Source: Clostridiales bacterium
GTDB taxonomy: Bacteria > Bacillota > Clostridia > Saccharofermentanales > Saccharofermentanaceae
DNA length: 64,000 bases
Assembly: GCA_017480325.1 (NCBI GenBank)
Contig: JAFVAY010000003.1
Coordinates: 1-64,000, forward strand
Direction: 5' to 3'
The position numbers were made by a program, and so were the translations under genes. This document shows, in pieces, positions 8,375 to 16,569 of this stretch (position 1 is the stretch's first letter; the number at the start of each line of letters is the position of its first letter). The notes below the pieces were generated by a model, which saw nothing but the letters and a program-made list of their open reading frames with translations, did no database searches and was not told the DNA's origin.

Positions 8375-9069
8375 GGATCAACAAGTATATCGCGTCAAGC
8401 GGCTACTGCTCCAGGCGCCAGGCAGATGAACTGGTCGAGGCCGGAAAGGTGACTGTAGATGACAAGATCGCCGTAAACGGGACCGTAGTAGAGGACGGGT
8501 CTGTAGTTAAAGTTGAAGGAAGGATCATCACTCCCGAAGATAATAAGATATACATTGCCCTTCATAAGCCACTGGGCATCACCTGCACCACAGACAGAAG
8601 AGATCCGACCAACATCATAGATTACCTAGGGATGGACGAGAGGATCTTCCCCATAGGAAGGCTTGACAAGAACTCCTCCGGACTAATCCTTCTTACCAAT
8701 GACGGCGATATCGTTAACAGACTTCTTCGCGTGGAGAACGGTCACGAGAAGGAGTACGTGGTTCGGGTAGACAAGAAGCTTCAACCGGACTTTAAGACAA
8801 GAATGGAGGGCGGTATCGAGATCCTGGGTCAGATGACCCTTCCCTGTACCGTCACTATAATCGGGACCCATACCTTCAACATTATCCTTAAGCAGGGCCT
8901 GAACCGCCAGATCAGAAGGATGTGCGAGGCCCTAGGCTACCGGGTCGTAAAGCTTAGAAGGATTAGATTCGTTAATATCACCTTAGGAGACATGAAGCCC
9001 GGAGACAGGCGTTTTCTCACCAAAGAGGAGATAAAAGGACTCCTAGAAACGGCCAATAAGCCTGACTAG
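8365..9069 (+). CDS. RluF-type 23S rRNA pseudouridine synthase
   Basis: 234 residues. An N-terminal S4 RNA-binding domain (RINKYIASSGYCSRRQAD) is followed by an RsuA/RluB/RluF catalytic domain with GRLDKNSSGL (catalytic Asp in RLD). The C-terminal block QGLNRQIRRMCEALGY and the KEYVVRVDKK stretch are closest to RluF, which in E. coli modifies U2604 of 23S rRNA. It overlaps the kinase gene by 10 bases, an unusual partner for an rRNA enzyme. It also converges on yqeG with a 27-base tail overlap. Confidence 0.85.
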   Translation: MGVRINKYIASSGYCSRRQADELVEAGKVTVDDKIAVNGTVVEDGSVVKVEGRIITPEDNKIYIALHKPLGITCTTDRRDPTNIIDYLGMDERIFPIGRLDKNSSGLILLTNDGDIVNRLLRVENGHEKEYVVRVDKKLQPDFKTRMEGGIEILGQMTLPCTVTIIGTHTFNIILKQGLNRQIRRMCEALGYRVVKLRRIRFVNITLGDMKPGDRRFLTKEEIKGLLETANKPD

Positions 9070-9540
9070 CTTCTCGAAGGGGCGCTTAAGCACCATATAC
9101 CATATCTCCTTAGGAGAATACTTCTCCACAAGTATCGTATAAACGGGCGCCAGCCTTCCTGCGATAACATCGGTAAAGACCTGATCCCCGATCATAACCG
9201 CATTATCGGGAGCCTCGTCCATAAGCTTAAGCGCGCGATAGACCCCGTCAGGCCTGGGCTTATGAGCATAGGTAACACAAGGAATATCAAGAAGCTTCGC
9301 GATGCCGGAGGATCTTCCTGACTTCGCATTAGACACGAGACAGCACTTGAAGCCCTCTTCCTTAAGCTTAGAGATGAAATTATATGCATATTCATCAGGC
9401 TCAGTGGCGTGGTCAGGCCCCAGCGTGTTATCAAAATCCAGAAGCAGCAGCGTCTTCCCCTGAGCCTTAAGCTCCGTAAGCGGAATATCGTAGACACTCT
9501 TGCAGACCATGTGAGGCTTCATCGCAGCGAAAATATTCAT
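9043..9540 (-). CDS. YqeG-family HAD phosphatase
   Basis: 165 residues, HAD superfamily subclass IIIA. Motif I LLDFDNTLGP supplies the nucleophile and acid/base Asp pair; motif II is the Ser in LVSNAKSG, then a Lys in HKPRP and motif IV GDQVFTD. The family is conserved in Firmicutes and proposed to act on phosphorylated small molecules; the physiological substrate is not established. No Shine-Dalgarno is present. A promoter (TTTACT-N17-TACAAT) has its -10 box seven bases before the ATG, so the mRNA is probably leaderless. Confidence 0.85.
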   Translation of the reverse strand: MNIFAAMKPHMVCKSVYDIPLTELKAQGKTLLLLDFDNTLGPDHATEPDEYAYNFISKLKEEGFKCCLVSNAKSGRSSGIAKLLDIPCVTYAHKPRPDGVYRALKLMDEAPDNAVMIGDQVFTDVIAGRLAPVYTILVEKYSPKEIWYMVLKRPFEKLVRLIGRF

Positions 9541-9547
9541 GTGAAGG

Positions 9548-9576
9548 ATTGTAATTATAAATAAACAAAAAGTAAA
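9548..9576 (-). promoter_or_regulatory. yqeG promoter, leaderless configuration
   Basis: Read on the minus strand: TTTACT (9571-9576), 17 bases, TACAAT (9548-9553), seven bases, ATG at 9540. The expected transcript start coincides with the start codon. Confidence 0.55.
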
Positions 9577-9622
9577 TCATCTTGTGTTATTATATGTGGC
9601 GATAAAGAAATGAGGTACGGTT

Positions 9623-10975
9623 ATGAAGATAGCAAAATTTGGCGGTTCGTCTCTGGCGAATTCATTTCAGATAAAGAAGGTCTGTGAGATCATCCTGTCC
9701 GATCCCGACAGAAGGATCATAGTGGTATCTGCCCCCGGCAAGAGGTCAAAGGAGGATATCAAGGTCACCGATCTTCTTATTGCAGTCGCCAAAGCTGCCC
9801 TGAGCGGCGAGTCCTATGACAGTGAGCTTGATGCCGTTATCGAGAGATACCGCGAGATATGCGATGACCTTAACATAGAAGACAAGCTTCCTGAGATCAT
9901 TCAGACCCTGAAGGATGCTGCTTCATCAGACACCTCTGATGAGAACAGATATCTTGATACTGTCAAGGCAATGGGTGAGGATTGCTGCGCTCGCCTGGTA
10001 TCCGCTTATCTTACCTCCATCGGACATCCTGCCAGATACTGCAATCCTAAGGAGAGCGGACTTTTCCTTGAGAAGGACGCTGCCGGTAAGGCAAGGATCC
10101 TGGGCGAATCCTATGATAATCTCGAGAATCTTAAGTACAGCAAGGAGCTCTGCATATTCCCGGGCTTCTACGGCTACGGTAAGGACGGAAGGATCATAAC
10201 CTTCTCGAGAGGCGGCTCCGACATCACCGGATCGATCCTCGCAGGCGCCGTTAATGCTGATGTTTACGAGAACTGGACTGATGTGGACAACGTCTTCGCA
10301 GTTAACCCGTCTCTTGTTAAGAATCCCTTCCCTATCACGGAGATCACCTACGACGAGATGAGAGAGCTCGCATACGCAGGCTTCTCGGTACTCCACGAAG
10401 AGGCTCTGTATCCTGTATATGTCAGAGGAATTCCCGTTCATATCAGAAATACCAACAATCCTTCTGCCAAGGGTACAAGGATCGTATCAGAGAGAACTCA
10501 CTACGATTCCCTTGTTACGGGTATTGCCGGAGAGAGAGGCTTCCTGACGATAACGGTGACCAAGTACCTTATGAATCACGAGGTCGGCTTCATATCGTCG
10601 CTTCTCAAAATCCTTGCTGAAGAAGGTATCCCGATAGAGCATATCCCTTCAGGAATCGACTCTATTACTATCATTGCACGTAAGAAGTATTTCACTCCCG
10701 AGAAGGAGGACATCATCGTTAACCGCTTCAGGAACGAGGCAAGAGCAGAATCCGTCAAGATCGACAGAGACCTTGCCATCGTAATGATAGTCGGTCAGGC
10801 GATGGAGAAATCCGTAGGTATCATGGCTAGAGCCGCTTCCGCCCTGTCAGCCGCCGGTATCAATCTTCGTATTGTTAACCAGGGCGCATCCGAGATCTCC
10901 ATGATGTTCGGAGTCGCCGAGGAATACACGGATTACGCTGTAAGAGTTCTGTATAAGGAATTATTCAGATACTGA
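9623..10975 (+). CDS. Aspartate kinase
   Basis: 450 residues. It phosphorylates L-aspartate, the first step towards lysine, threonine, methionine and diaminopimelate. The amino-acid kinase domain starts KIAKFGGSSLA (conserved KFGGSS) and includes FSRGGSDITGS and ENWTDVDNV. Two ACT domains (about 300-450) would bind regulatory amino acids (MNHEVGFISSLLKI; VGIMARAASALSAAGI). GAGG seven bases before the ATG supports the start. It appears monocistronic, and no lysine riboswitch fits in the 82-base upstream gap. Confidence 0.93.
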   Translation: MKIAKFGGSSLANSFQIKKVCEIILSDPDRRIIVVSAPGKRSKEDIKVTDLLIAVAKAALSGESYDSELDAVIERYREICDDLNIEDKLPEIIQTLKDAASSDTSDENRYLDTVKAMGEDCCARLVSAYLTSIGHPARYCNPKESGLFLEKDAAGKARILGESYDNLENLKYSKELCIFPGFYGYGKDGRIITFSRGGSDITGSILAGAVNADVYENWTDVDNVFAVNPSLVKNPFPITEITYDEMRELAYAGFSVLHEEALYPVYVRGIPVHIRNTNNPSAKGTRIVSERTHYDSLVTGIAGERGFLTITVTKYLMNHEVGFISSLLKILAEEGIPIEHIPSGIDSITIIARKKYFTPEKEDIIVNRFRNEARAESVKIDRDLAIVMIVGQAMEKSVGIMARAASALSAAGINLRIVNQGASEISMMFGVAEEYTDYAVRVLYKELFRY

Positions 10976-10991
10976 TCTTCCTGCTATCACA

Positions 10992-13010
10992 CTAGTAAAG
11001 CTCTATAAGGACCGCCCCTTCGAGGTCGGTCCTTCTTATATCGCACCCGTATTCTTCAAGCCTTCTTAAGGTCTCCGGAGCGGGATGTCCGTAAGGCGAA
11101 TTCTCAACCACCGATATTACGGCTGTATCAGGAGAAACCGCTTCCAGGAATTCCTCCGACGTAGAATACGCAGAGCCGTGATGACCGACCTTCAGTATAT
11201 CCGTGTCTATATCAGCCCCTTCATCTATTAATATGCTCTCGCTTCTGAACCCGATATCTCCGGTATAAAGAATAGAGAAATCATTATAATCAAGCCTTAG
11301 GACAACACTGTCTTCGTTACCGCCGTCCGTTACTCTTTCCGGCCAAAGAACTGTAAATATAATGTCTTCCGTGAACCTGATCTCGTCTCCCTTCCGAAGA
11401 TCGTAACAGGTCAGGAAGTTTTCTATCCTTCCCTGAGAGGCAAGATAATTAAGTCCTCCTATATGATCCTCATCCATGTGGGAGGCCACGGCCAGATCCA
11501 CACTGTCGATACCGTAATAATCAAGAACGGACGACACAGAATAACGCCCTTCAGCCTCCACTCCTCCGTCTATAAGAATGCTTCTTCCCTCGCTCATGAT
11601 AAGGCAGCTGTCCCCCTGCCCCACATCAATGAATATTACCGTGGCTCTCGGCGCGTGAAGATACGAGTTAATAAGCACCAGGACGCTTATCAGGGCAAGC
11701 AGAGCTACAGGTCCCTTAAGAAGCCTTCTTATGGCATCGAAGGGCATAAGATACAGACACAGAAGCGAGAAAACAGAATATATAAGCATCGGCGACAAAG
11801 AATCCGATGACACCTGATCAAGCGAGAAGGAAGAGCACCAGAGCATAAGCCATTTAAGGATATAAAGCACCAAGGCACAGGCGTATGGAAGGCCGGTTAT
11901 TACCGACGGGATGAAGAATATGCACGCGATTGTAGCAAGAAGCGAAGCAAACACCTGAACCACGATATGCATGCAGGAGAAGTAATAACAGTTCCTTCCG
12001 AAGAACGGCATCATGCCTATAGTAGCCGCCAGAGTCGGAGACAAAAGATCAACCACAGTTTTCGGTAAATGAAGCTTCTTAAGCGCACCGCCGAGTCGTT
12101 CCGCGAACAACCTGATCGCCAAGGCTGCCGTAAAGCTCATCTGAAAGCCTGATGACAGACAGCTGTACGGGTCATTCACCATAAGGATTATAGCCGCCAG
12201 AGATAAGCCAGACTGATAATCTCTGGACAGCATACCGCAGATGCTTATGACTGCGGCTCTTGTGACAGACTCAGACCACCCTGTAAATGTCCCCACCAGA
12301 AGACAGAATACAGTGTAGATGAGAAAAGCTTTTTTCCGCTTAATATGGCGCTTAGACAGCACCTCTGTCAATATAAGCATAAAGCCTGCGAAATGGGTTC
12401 CCGACACCGCCAGAAGATGTGAGCAGTTCGAGAGTCTGAAGGCTCTCGTTGTCTCATCTTCAAGAAGCGAGGTGTCCCCCATGAACAGAGCCGCCGCCAG
12501 TCCTCTGTCTTCTTCCTCAAAGACCGATAATGTGAACCTCCTTAACTTAAGAAACGCCTTCGAGATCGTGTAAGACAGCCTGAATACAGAAGGACCTTCC
12601 TCTATTGTCTCTAAGTGATCCGGATACAACACACCGGATATTCCTTTACGCCTCAGGTAAGAGGCGTAATCAAACTCTCCGGGATTGGTGGGAGCTTTAT
12701 AAACCTTAAGCTTACCCTCGATATAGACGCGGTCACCCGGGATAAATACATCATCGACGGTGCCACGATAAAGAATCCTCCCGTATTCTTGAGTATTAAT
12801 AACGACAGAGGATGTTCCGTCGAGCCTTAATTCGACCTGTCTGATCGTTCCGGTCAAAGCAATATCGCCGGAGCTGTAGCTTCCGGGTCTTAAAGCGTAA
12901 TAACAAAGCATGAGAAGAATCGCCGCCAAAGCAGGTAGAATCAACGGTCTTCGCTTAATATTCTCCGTTATCCGAAGCAATACTGATTTAATAACAAACC
13001 CTTTTTCCAT
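10992..13010 (-). CDS. comEC: ComEC/Rec2 DNA-uptake channel protein
   Basis: 672 residues from ATG 13010. This is the membrane channel that takes in single-stranded DNA during transformation. The N-terminus has a membrane helix and an OB-like DUF4131 region (about 50-150); then comes a multi-helix Competence domain (about 200-480). The C-terminal metallo-beta-lactamase-like domain has FIDVGQGDS, SHMDEDHIGG, YTGDIG and KVGHHGSAYS. A TTG at 13082 opens 24 extra codons but runs through an AT-rich tandem repeat, so it is not chosen. The ATG has no Shine-Dalgarno and a TATCAT six bases upstream, so it may be leaderless. comEA is at 28134-28838. Confidence 0.9.
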   Translation of the reverse strand: MEKGFVIKSVLLRITENIKRRPLILPALAAILLMLCYYALRPGSYSSGDIALTGTIRQVELRLDGTSSVVINTQEYGRILYRGTVDDVFIPGDRVYIEGKLKVYKAPTNPGEFDYASYLRRKGISGVLYPDHLETIEEGPSVFRLSYTISKAFLKLRRFTLSVFEEEDRGLAAALFMGDTSLLEDETTRAFRLSNCSHLLAVSGTHFAGFMLILTEVLSKRHIKRKKAFLIYTVFCLLVGTFTGWSESVTRAAVISICGMLSRDYQSGLSLAAIILMVNDPYSCLSSGFQMSFTAALAIRLFAERLGGALKKLHLPKTVVDLLSPTLAATIGMMPFFGRNCYYFSCMHIVVQVFASLLATIACIFFIPSVITGLPYACALVLYILKWLMLWCSSFSLDQVSSDSLSPMLIYSVFSLLCLYLMPFDAIRRLLKGPVALLALISVLVLINSYLHAPRATVIFIDVGQGDSCLIMSEGRSILIDGGVEAEGRYSVSSVLDYYGIDSVDLAVASHMDEDHIGGLNYLASQGRIENFLTCYDLRKGDEIRFTEDIIFTVLWPERVTDGGNEDSVVLRLDYNDFSILYTGDIGFRSESILIDEGADIDTDILKVGHHGSAYSTSEEFLEAVSPDTAVISVVENSPYGHPAPETLRRLEEYGCDIRRTDLEGAVLIELY
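11007..11040 (+). terminator. Aspartate-kinase terminator inside the comEC 3' end
   Basis: AAGGACCG (11007-11014) pairs with CGGTCCTT (11027-11034) around a C-rich/TTCG tetraloop segment, followed by TTCTTATA. It is on the correct side of the aspartate kinase gene. It lies within the last codons of the convergent comEC gene, so the same bases serve as terminator and protein code. Confidence 0.5.
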
Positions 13011-13049
13011 ACATCTATGATAAAATGTGAAAGCAAACGATATAACTAC

Positions 13050-13083
13050 CAAAAAACGACAAAAATCGACAAAAATCGACAAA
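13050..13083. repeat. Helically phased A-tract direct repeat
   Basis: The 10-bp unit AAAAATCGAC occurs at 13061-13070 and 13071-13080, preceded by AAAAAACGAC (13051-13060) and followed by AAATTC. A-tracts recur once per helical turn, a pattern known to bend DNA. It sits in the 77-base gap between divergent comEC and ysxC. Confidence 0.7.
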
Positions 13084-13087
13084 TTCT

Positions 13088-13678
13088 ATGGAAATCAACT
13101 TCAGAAAAGCCAAATTCTCTGCTCTCGCGGCAACAATCGACCAATGTCCGGCTAAGAGCATCCCCGAGATCGTAATGTCCGGGCGCTCTAACGTGGGAAA
13201 ATCCTCACTCATCAACGCCCTATGCGATAACAGGAAGCTCGCAAGAGTTTCTCAGACCCCCGGGAAAACAAGAGCGGTGGTGTTCTTCGACATAGACGAT
13301 AAGCTTCGGATCGCAGATCTCCCGGGCTACGGCTACGCCAAGGTCTCAAGAGAGAAAAAATCACAGTTCTCCTCCCTTGCCGACAGCTATTTCACCTCGG
13401 GAAGGCAGTTTGACCTGGTTTTGCACCTGATGGATATCCGAAGAGAACCCTCTGATGAGGATGTAGCGATGCTGGAATACATGAACGCCAACAACATACG
13501 TTATTTTGTCGTATTCACCAAGTGTGACAAGTATTCTGCTGCCGGACTTCGAAGAAGGCTCGAAGAACTTAAAGATATTTATGATTTTGATGAGAATGCT
13601 GATATTTTCGCCATCTCCTCGGACAAGAAACTGGGGATAGATCAGCTTCGTGAGGCAATTGCCAAACTACTTATTTAA
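13088..13678 (+). CDS. ysxC: YsxC/EngB ribosome-assembly GTPase
   Basis: 196 residues, a TRAFAC-class GTPase needed for maturation of the 50S subunit. Motifs: G1 GRSNVGKSS, a G2 Thr in PGKTR, G3 DLPGYG, G4 TKCDK and G5-like ISSDKK. The length matches the family. No Shine-Dalgarno is visible before the ATG, only the phased AAAAATCGAC repeat, so initiation may depend on an unstructured A-rich leader. It diverges from comEC and is followed by a separate promoter for the PRPP synthase genes. Confidence 0.93.
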   Translation: MEINFRKAKFSALAATIDQCPAKSIPEIVMSGRSNVGKSSLINALCDNRKLARVSQTPGKTRAVVFFDIDDKLRIADLPGYGYAKVSREKKSQFSSLADSYFTSGRQFDLVLHLMDIRREPSDEDVAMLEYMNANNIRYFVVFTKCDKYSAAGLRRRLEELKDIYDFDENADIFAISSDKKLGIDQLREAIAKLLI

Positions 13679-13708
13679 TTTAAAGCTAAAATTGTAAGGT
13701 TTGGACAG

Positions 13709-13736
13709 TTGCTTTTATCAACCCTTTGAATAATAC
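13709..13736 (+). promoter_or_regulatory. Candidate promoter of the PRPP synthase pair
   Basis: TTGCTT (13709-13714), a 16-base spacer and TAATAC (13731-13736), followed by AAAGGAG and the ATG at 13759. The -35 match is moderate. Confidence 0.45.
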
Positions 13737-13758
13737 TAATTAAGTAAAGGAGAGTCGA

Positions 13759-14952
13759 ATGCTTCAACTTGAACCTTGCGGTCCTATCGGGATCATATCT
13801 CATAATGCTAACGCCGACTTCGTCAAGGCTGTTAGCGATGTCTTATCTCAGAAGCGTAAAAAGCGCTTTGATAATCTATCGAACCCTTATGTCAACACCC
13901 CAGGCTACTATCGCTCGAACTATATAATCGACTCGGATCTGGTGCGTTTCCAGACCGGCGAGGGTAAGTTCCAGATCGGCGAATCAGTCCGCGGTCACGA
14001 CATCTTCATCATCTCGGATGTGCTGTCTCATAACGAGACTATCGATATCTTCGGTAATAAGCACGTTCTCTCCCCTGATGATCATTACAGAGATCTTCTC
14101 AGGATAATTTCCACTTGCTCCGGCAAGGCCAGAAGAATCAATGTCATCATGCCCTTCGTATACGAGGGACGTCAGGAGAAGAGAGAGACCTCTAACGAGT
14201 CCATGGATGTAGCAGCTGTATTAAAGCAGCTTTATGAGCTCGGCGTTGCCAATCTAATTATTTTCGATCCTCATGACGGTCGTATCGCGAATGCAGTCCC
14301 TCTTATGGGAATAGACTTCCCTAAGAGTGCGTACAAGATCATATCCACTCTGCTTTCCACCTTCGATACCATTCACGTGGATAAGGACAAGACCTTAGTC
14401 GTAAGCCCTGATGAGTCAGGCGTCAACAGAGGTATCTTCTATTCTTCTCTCATGAACCTGCCCTTGGGGATCTTCTACAGAGACAGAGATTACACGAAGA
14501 AGGTCGACGGACAGCATCCTATCAAGGCTTATAAGTACCTGGGTGATGATATTTCCGGCAGAGATGTTCTTATTATCGATGACATGATCAATTCAGGAAG
14601 CACGATGCTTCGTACCTCAAAGATTCTTAAGGTTCACGGTGCCCGTGATATCTACTGTCTTGCTCCCTTCGGGCTTTTTACGGACGGACTTGACACCTTC
14701 GACGAAGCCTACGAGGACGGAGTTATCAAGGCGGTGCTGTGTACTAACCTAAGCTTCCACACTCCCGAGCTTCTGTCTCGCGAATGGTATGTTAACGTCG
14801 ACATGATCCCTTATGTGGCAAGGATCATCGAGGCGATCAATATGAACGAATCCGTAACAGATCTGATCAATTCCACATCAAGGATCACCGAATTTCTTGG
14901 ACAGATGAGGATCGGTGAACTCTTCGATGAATTCGAAGGCAAAGAATCATAA
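13759..14952 (+). CDS. Ribose-phosphate pyrophosphokinase, long form (copy 1)
   Basis: 397 residues. Predicted to make PRPP from ribose 5-phosphate and ATP for nucleotide, His and Trp synthesis. The C-terminal half has the PRPP loop IIDDMINSGST (about 272-282). The ATP/metal loop reads FDPHDGRIANA, where classical Prs has DLHAxQ. At about 400 residues it is much longer than the 310-320 of classical Prs, a form found in Clostridia. AAAGGAG precedes the ATG. A paralogue begins 21 bases downstream, so they form one operon. Whether this copy is a full synthase or a regulatory subunit is not visible. Confidence 0.82.
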   Translation: MLQLEPCGPIGIISHNANADFVKAVSDVLSQKRKKRFDNLSNPYVNTPGYYRSNYIIDSDLVRFQTGEGKFQIGESVRGHDIFIISDVLSHNETIDIFGNKHVLSPDDHYRDLLRIISTCSGKARRINVIMPFVYEGRQEKRETSNESMDVAAVLKQLYELGVANLIIFDPHDGRIANAVPLMGIDFPKSAYKIISTLLSTFDTIHVDKDKTLVVSPDESGVNRGIFYSSLMNLPLGIFYRDRDYTKKVDGQHPIKAYKYLGDDISGRDVLIIDDMINSGSTMLRTSKILKVHGARDIYCLAPFGLFTDGLDTFDEAYEDGVIKAVLCTNLSFHTPELLSREWYVNVDMIPYVARIIEAINMNESVTDLINSTSRITEFLGQMRIGELFDEFEGKES

Positions 14953-14973
14953 TTAACATAAGGATGGTGCAAC

Positions 14974-16182
14974 ATGACTTCAGTTCCTGCAGATGAGAAA
15001 TCATATTCACGCTATAACCAATACGGAGAGAATCCGATGGCTCCCGTGGCCCCTATCGGAATCATCCCTCTTAAGGGTAGCGTCGAGTTCACCGAGAAGG
15101 TCAATTATTACCTTACTACGAGAAGATCGGAATATCAGCAGGAAGCATTGGTATCGAAGTACCCCGGCTTCTATCGTCAGGACTACAGGATCGATGTTGA
15201 GACTGCAAGATTCTCTTCCGGAGAAGGCAAAGCGGTAATCAAGAATACGGTAAGAGGTCATGACCTTTATATCATCAGTGATGTAATGAATCCGTCCATC
15301 ACCTATAAGATGTACGGCCAGATGAATCATATGAGCCCTGACGATCATTATCAGGACTTAAAGAGAGTCATCCTCGCCTGCTCCGGTAAGGCAAGAAGAA
15401 TCAACGTCATTATGCCTTTCCTCTATGAGAGCCGTCAGCACAAGCGTAATGCCAGAGAGTCTCTGGACTGCGCCTTCGCTCTTGAAGAGCTTTACAACCT
15501 CGGTGTTGCCAACATTCTCACATTCGACGCTCATGACGAGAGAGTTGCCAATGCGATCCCGCTGTCAGGCTTCGAATCCTTACCCTCTAACTATCAGATC
15601 ATTAAAGAGATGTATCGACAGATCCCCGATCTGTCCTTTACGAAGGGTAAGTTCATGGTAGTCTCCCCTGATGAGGGCGCTATCGGAAGAGCTATGTACT
15701 ATGCATCAATTCTCGGAGTTCCCCTCGGAACCTTCTACAAGAGAAGAGATTACACGACTGTAGTTAACGGAAGAAACCCCATCATCGCTCACGAGTTCCT
15801 AGGCGATTCCGTAGAAGGCATGGATATCCTTATCGTTGACGACATGATCTCCTCCGGCGACTCCATGCTTGACATCTGCAAGGGCATGAAGGAAAGAGGC
15901 GCACGTAAGGTATTCTGCGCAGTTACCTTCGGCCTGTTCACAGAGGGTATCGATAATTTTAACAAGGCATATGAGCAGGGGCTTTTCGACAAGGTATTTG
16001 CTACTAACTGCATCTACAGAAGACCTGAGCTTCTTGAGGCACCCTGGTTCGCTGACGTTAACATGTGTAAGTTCGTGGCTCTACTCATCGATGCCATCAA
16101 CCATGACGCGTCCCTCTCTAACCTCATCAATCCTACGGAGAAAATCAAGAAGCTCCTCAAGGACAAGGGAGAGAACATCTGA
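14974..16182 (+). CDS. Ribose-phosphate pyrophosphokinase, long form (copy 2)
   Basis: 402 residues, co-linear with the preceding gene (matching blocks such as SPDDHY, CSGKARRINVIMPF and LGVAN). The PRPP loop is IVDDMISSGDS; the ATP/metal loop is FDAHDERVANA. The N-terminus has about 20 extra polar residues (SVPADEKSYSRYNQYGENP). Both copies retain the residues expected for phosphoribosyl binding, so neither is an obvious pseudoenzyme. Tandem duplication and divergence is the simplest history. The two could form a hetero-oligomer, as happens with PRPP synthase paralogues in other organisms; that is inference. Confidence 0.82.
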   Translation: MTSVPADEKSYSRYNQYGENPMAPVAPIGIIPLKGSVEFTEKVNYYLTTRRSEYQQEALVSKYPGFYRQDYRIDVETARFSSGEGKAVIKNTVRGHDLYIISDVMNPSITYKMYGQMNHMSPDDHYQDLKRVILACSGKARRINVIMPFLYESRQHKRNARESLDCAFALEELYNLGVANILTFDAHDERVANAIPLSGFESLPSNYQIIKEMYRQIPDLSFTKGKFMVVSPDEGAIGRAMYYASILGVPLGTFYKRRDYTTVVNGRNPIIAHEFLGDSVEGMDILIVDDMISSGDSMLDICKGMKERGARKVFCAVTFGLFTEGIDNFNKAYEQGLFDKVFATNCIYRRPELLEAPWFADVNMCKFVALLIDAINHDASLSNLINPTEKIKKLLKDKGENI

Positions 16183-16191
16183 TATAGCTTC

Positions 16192-16554
16192 ATGGCACAA
16201 CGTAGAAGCACATCATCCGGCAGAAAAACAACATCAGGCAGAAGAACCTCTTCTGCCTCTTCTGCGCGCGGAAGATCCGGAGCTTCATCGTCATCCAAGT
16301 CCAGAGGCAGATCCGCAGCCGCTTCATCCACCTTCGCAGACTATTTTCATGCTTTTACTAAGACAAGAGCTTTTGTCCCTGTCGCAAGTATAGTAGTAAT
16401 AACTGTCCTCGTACTTCTGGATATGCTCCTGGCCTGGAATGATTACGACAGATTCTTCAAGATATTGGGCTTCGAGCTTCTTATAGTAGGAATAATCTGG
16501 GTCATCGGCCTTGTTTTAAGCTTCGGCGAGTCGACTCCGTCCTCCCGGGAATAA
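16192..16554 (+). CDS. Small two-helix membrane protein with Ser/Arg-rich N-terminus
   Basis: 120 residues. The first about 50 are extremely rich in Ser, Arg, Ala and Gly (MAQRRSTSSGRKTTSGRR...), a basic disordered tail. Two hydrophobic helices follow (about 61-80 and 91-111) separated by a short acidic loop. It starts nine bases after the second PRPP synthase and 15 bases before rqcH, so it is likely in the same transcript. No Shine-Dalgarno is clear. Similar basic tails precede membrane segments in some FtsK N-termini, but there is no ATPase here. Function unknown. Confidence 0.6.
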   Translation: MAQRRSTSSGRKTTSGRRTSSASSARGRSGASSSSKSRGRSAAASSTFADYFHAFTKTRAFVPVASIVVITVLVLLDMLLAWNDYDRFFKILGFELLIVGIIWVIGLVLSFGESTPSSRE

Positions 16555-16569
16555 CGGAAGCATCGAGCC

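Noticed and set aside
9541-9622. Lysine riboswitch upstream of aspartate kinase
   Set aside because: The gap of 82 bases is AT-rich and unstructured, far shorter than the riboswitch.
13011-13082. Extended comEC N-terminus starting at TTG 13082
   Set aside because: The added 24 residues are translated from the phased AAAAATCGAC repeat, lack a ribosome site and are not expected in ComEC.
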